Source of the DNA: an uncultured Ruminococcus sp.
GTDB lineage: Bacteria; Bacillota; Clostridia; Oscillospirales; Ruminococcaceae
Assembly: GCA_947173865.1 (NCBI GenBank)
Contig: CAMWGS010000055.1
Coordinates: forward strand, 1 to 9,896
DNA: 9,896 nucleotides
Direction of reading: 5' to 3'
A model generated the notes under the pieces. It made no database searches and was not told the origin of the DNA. It saw only the letters and a program-made list of their open reading frames with translations. The position numbers were made by a program, and so were the translations under genes. Positions 7,865 to 9,896 of the stretch are shown here, in pieces. Each line of letters starts with the position of its first letter. Positions within the stretch are counted from its first letter, which is position 1.

Positions 7865-7883
7865 TTCACTGAAAAAATTCTGA
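7842..7883. repeat. 9-bp inverted repeat between the divergent promoters
   Basis: TCAGAATTT (7842-7850) and AAATTCTGA (7875-7883) are perfect inverted copies separated by 24 bases, with centres about 33 bp apart, close to three helical turns. The left arm sits directly next to the minus-strand -10 box, and the right arm lies just upstream of the plus-strand -35 box. This is the geometry of a pair of operator half-sites for a shared regulator. The region is AT-rich, so chance is not excluded. Confidence 0.4.
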
Positions 7884-7889
7884 AATCTG

Positions 7890-7918
7890 TTTACAAAATA
7901 CTTAAAATGTGCTATTAT
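7890..7918 (+). promoter_or_regulatory. Sigma-A type promoter for the GH25 gene
   Basis: TTTACA (7890-7895) and TATTAT (7913-7918) are 17 bases apart, with TG at 7910-7911 giving an extended -10. Transcription should start near 7925, leaving a leader of about 27 bases before the ATG at 7952. Its -35 box is 25 bases from the -35 box of the divergent promoter. Confidence 0.8.
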
Positions 7919-7951
7919 ATAAGACAGCAGTATTTTATAAAGGAGGAAAAA

Positions 7952-8917
7952 ATGGCAAGGAAAAAGAAAAACCGCAATTTCAAAATATTGGCGATTATTG
8001 AAGCAGTTATTATTCTTGTGCTGGCAGTTCCGCTTGTGAAACTTACTGTTATGTTCAGCAGTAAAAACGGAAGCACAGTTCCTGCGATAAATACAGAGCC
8101 TGATGTACGCACAAGAGCTGTAATTGAAAAGGAAGAGACTTTCTATCAGACCGACGGCGAAAAAATTATAATGGACGGCGGTTCACTCGGAGAAATCTAT
8201 ATACCCGTTCTGGAGGACGTTCCAAAAAGCGAAGTTGACAGTGATTCAATCGTTACAAGAAACGGCTATTCATTCTATAAGGACAAGGATAAAATTACCT
8301 CAATCGCAGGTATTGACGTTTCTGAATTTCAGGGATATATTGACTGGAAACAGGTAAAGGACGCAGGTATTGAATTTGCATTTATAAGAGTCGGCTGCCG
8401 TACCTACAGTGACGGTGAAATAATATTTGACGAACGTTTCAAAGAAAATCTGTATTCCGCCGACCGAGCAGGAATAAAAACAGGTGTCTACTTCTTCTCT
8501 CAGGCACTTACCGTTGACGAGGCTATTGAAGAAGCCGACGCAGTTATAGATGCTATAGAACCTTTCAATATTACTTATCCCGTTGTTTTCGATTGGGAAA
8601 TTATCTACGAGGACTATGCACGTACAGACGAAATAACTATTGAATCACTCGCTGACTGTTGTGTTGCATTCTGTGAAAGAATAAAGTCCGCTGGATATAC
8701 TCCTATGATTTATCAGAACAAGAGTACACTTCTTTTCAAAGTTGACCTGCCGAGAGTCAAGGAATATGACATATGGCTCGCCGAATACAACGACGAACCT
8801 ACATATTATTATGATTTCAAAATATGGCAATATGCAAGCGACGGACGAGTTCCCGGAATCTCAACTGATGTTGACATGAATATAAGTTTTAAGGACTACA
8901 GCAAAAAATCAGATTAA
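7952..8917 (+). CDS. Membrane-anchored GH25 family muramidase (lysozyme-like)
   Basis: This is predicted to be an N-acetylmuramidase that cleaves the beta-1,4 bond between MurNAc and GlcNAc in peptidoglycan, acting outside the membrane. The 321-residue product starts MARKKKNRN, followed by a hydrophobic helix (about 11-34) without a lipobox, suggesting a signal anchor. A linker of about 80 residues (35-116) follows. The GH25 barrel then runs from AGIDVSEFQGYIDW (119-132) to VDMN (307-310). The acidic residues of the family active site are in place: Asp122, the Asp214/Glu216 pair in VVFDWE, and an Asp in TDVDMN (305-310). IWQYASDG (291-298) is also typical. AGGAGG at 7941-7946 is five bases before the ATG; the frame is open back to 7907, but that lies inside the promoter. 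There is no separate wall-binding repeat. A role in wall remodelling is inferred, since nothing phage-like surrounds it. Confidence 0.92.
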   Translation: MARKKKNRNFKILAIIEAVIILVLAVPLVKLTVMFSSKNGSTVPAINTEPDVRTRAVIEKEETFYQTDGEKIIMDGGSLGEIYIPVLEDVPKSEVDSDSIVTRNGYSFYKDKDKITSIAGIDVSEFQGYIDWKQVKDAGIEFAFIRVGCRTYSDGEIIFDERFKENLYSADRAGIKTGVYFFSQALTVDEAIEEADAVIDAIEPFNITYPVVFDWEIIYEDYARTDEITIESLADCCVAFCERIKSAGYTPMIYQNKSTLLFKVDLPRVKEYDIWLAEYNDEPTYYYDFKIWQYASDGRVPGISTDVDMNISFKDYSKKSD

Positions 8918-8921
8918 AAAT

Positions 8922-8959
8922 AAAATCTCATCACTGACAAAACGGTGATGAGATTTTTT
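8922..8959. terminator. Bidirectional terminator between the GH25 gene and the right-edge gene
   Basis: A 13-bp stem, AAAATCTCATCAC (8922-8934) with GTGATGAGATTTT (8945-8957), has a 10-base loop and is followed by further T residues, giving a six-T run at 8954-8959. On the minus strand the stem is followed by TTTTATTTTTA. It lies between two convergent stop codons (8915-8917 and 8964-8962), so it can serve both genes. Confidence 0.9.
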
Positions 8960-8961
8960 AT

Positions 8962-9896
8962 TTATGTTGACGAACTTTCAGAAATAACTGTCATTGAATT
9001 GATTTTATAACCGCCGTCGTCGTTCTTTGAAAGTCTGAACTGTACAGTCTTTGAAACTGATTTGTCCATCCACTCAGGGTGTTCTTCAATGTAATCAACG
9101 TTAACTATATACTTTCCGTCTCTCTTGAATACGGAAGTAACTTCGGGTAAATAAGTGAATGTATCGGGCTTTATCGGAACATTATAGGATTCAGCTTCTT
9201 TATTATAGTAGAATTTCGATTCAGCCGACCCTACAGTAGTATGATTGAGTTCGGGAATATCCTCGCCGAAAAGTTCAACGGCAAACTTCTCAACGTCAGC
9301 CGCAGGAATGTTTACAGCACTCATTATTTCATTATATTCGGAAAGTTTCTTGTTGTCTATAACAACAGACCATATTGCAGCACTGATAATCTGGTCAGAC
9401 ATAAGCTCGGACGGACTGTCAAACGAATGAATATTTATTATTACAGCAGGATAAACAGCTTTTTCAAAATCGTCCTTTCCACCGCCGACATTGGAGATTA
9501 ATGTACTTACAATAGCAATCACTCCTATTATTGCCAGAACAATACACAACAATGCGGGTATAGCATATCTGCCTTTCTTTAATTTTTCGGCACTGCTGAC
9601 ATTTTCTTTATTTTCACTGATTCTTACAATAATTTCGTCCGTAACCTGCTCCGTATCCGTACTTATCTCCTGTTCGTCTGAAACCGGCTTTGTTTCCTCA
9701 ACAGCAGTATCAGGATTTTCCTGTTTTTTCTTTTCAGGAGCGTTGCTGTTTTCAATTTCAGAAACAGCATTTTCAGCTTCTTTCTTTATATTCTCAACTA
9801 TACTTTCACTGCTTTTCACGGGTTTCTGACTGTCTTTTTTCTGTTTGTTTCCGTTCTTTTTCTTCTTTTTTGAACCCGACTGCTGTGGCTTTTTGG
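8962..9896 (-). CDS. Single-pass membrane protein of unknown function (5' end missing)
   Basis: I do not recognise this family. The frame is open from the TAA at 8964-8962 through to the right edge, giving 310 codons with the start outside the window. An internal GTG at 9819 has no ribosome binding site before it and is probably not the start. Counting from the edge, residues 1-25 are strongly basic (11 lysines, including a run of five). Residues 26 to about 105 are charged, Glu-rich and low in complexity, with helical stretches. About 109-135 is one transmembrane helix (IPALLCIVLAIIGVIAIVST). The remaining 175 residues look like a folded domain outside the cell: a helical half (DDFEKAVYPAVIINIHSFDS) and a strand-rich end (GKYIVNVDYIEE, TVQFRLSKNDDGG). 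The last part loosely recalls small alpha/beta NTF2-like domains, but this is only a guess. It converges on the GH25 gene; a functional link is not shown. Confidence 0.8.
   Translation of the reverse strand, partial: KKPQQSGSKKKKKNGNKQKKDSQKPVKSSESIVENIKKEAENAVSEIENSNAPEKKKQENPDTAVEETKPVSDEQEISTDTEQVTDEIIVRISENKENVSSAEKLKKGRYAIPALLCIVLAIIGVIAIVSTLISNVGGGKDDFEKAVYPAVIINIHSFDSPSELMSDQIISAAIWSVVIDNKKLSEYNEIMSAVNIPAADVEKFAVELFGEDIPELNHTTVGSAESKFYYNKEAESYNVPIKPDTFTYLPEVTSVFKRDGKYIVNVDYIEEHPEWMDKSVSKTVQFRLSKNDDGGYKINSMTVISESSST

Noticed and set aside
7907..7951. A 15-codon N-terminal extension of the GH25 protein
   Set aside because: Its ATG lies within the predicted promoter, upstream of the expected transcription start, while the ATG at 7952 has a strong AGGAGG site.
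7952..8917. The GH25 gene as a prophage endolysin
   Set aside because: There is no holin, tail or integrase gene nearby, the protein has a membrane anchor and a linker, and it lacks wall-binding repeats.
9817..9819. GTG as the start of the right-edge gene
   Set aside because: No ribosome binding site precedes it and the frame stays open with lysine-rich coding-like sequence to the window edge, so the true start is probably outside.
9491..9829. A 112-codon plus-strand open frame opposite the right-edge gene
   Set aside because: It is a Ser/Phe-rich shadow of the charged minus-strand gene, which has convincing topology and a terminator in the right place.

Overview
The window looks like chromosomal DNA from a low-GC Gram-positive anaerobe, most likely a clostridial, Ruminococcus-like gut bacterium (Oscillospiraceae). 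This rests on the AT-rich base composition by eye, strong AAGGAGG-type ribosome binding sites, sigma-A promoters with TG-extended -10 boxes, predominantly TAA stops and the gene families present. The genus is inference. Coding density is very high, and I see no RNA gene, CRISPR array, insertion sequence or prophage gene.

Positions 1-4752 hold a compact same-strand operon: an ABC ATPase (41-1078), a six-helix ABC-2 permease (1078-1809), a GldG-like membrane-anchored auxiliary protein (1816-3306) and a DUF4340 protein (3308-4726). It ends at a UUCG-capped hairpin. The four genes overlap or sit 1-6 bases apart, so they are almost certainly co-translated. They form one envelope ABC complex related to the Bacteroidetes gliding-associated GldA/GldF/GldG transporter. 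Its substrate in non-gliding Firmicutes is not established. The operon promoter lies left of the window.

Positions 4767-7145 form a one-gene unit: a good promoter, tex (4845-7115, an RNA-binding transcription accessory protein) and a hairpin shared with the convergent gene on its right. Next is a minus-strand gene for a DUF2225-like zinc-ribbon/TPR-like protein (7154-7798), divergent from a plus-strand gene for a membrane-anchored GH25 muramidase-like protein (7952-8917). The 153-base region between them carries two back-to-back consensus promoters and a 9-bp inverted repeat. Another bidirectional terminator (8922-8959) separates the GH25 gene from a convergent minus-strand gene (8962 to the right edge, 5' end missing). 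That gene encodes a single-pass membrane protein of unknown function with a lysine-rich, then acidic, cytoplasmic tail.

Most of the window is ordinary housekeeping and envelope content. The least understood parts are the Gld-like ABC/DUF4340 system, the divergent control region at 7799-7951, and the unknown membrane protein at the right edge. Several long reading frames start too early, and the starts given here are corrected using ribosome binding sites and promoters (3308, 4845, 7798, 7952). No clear evidence for a wholly new system was found.
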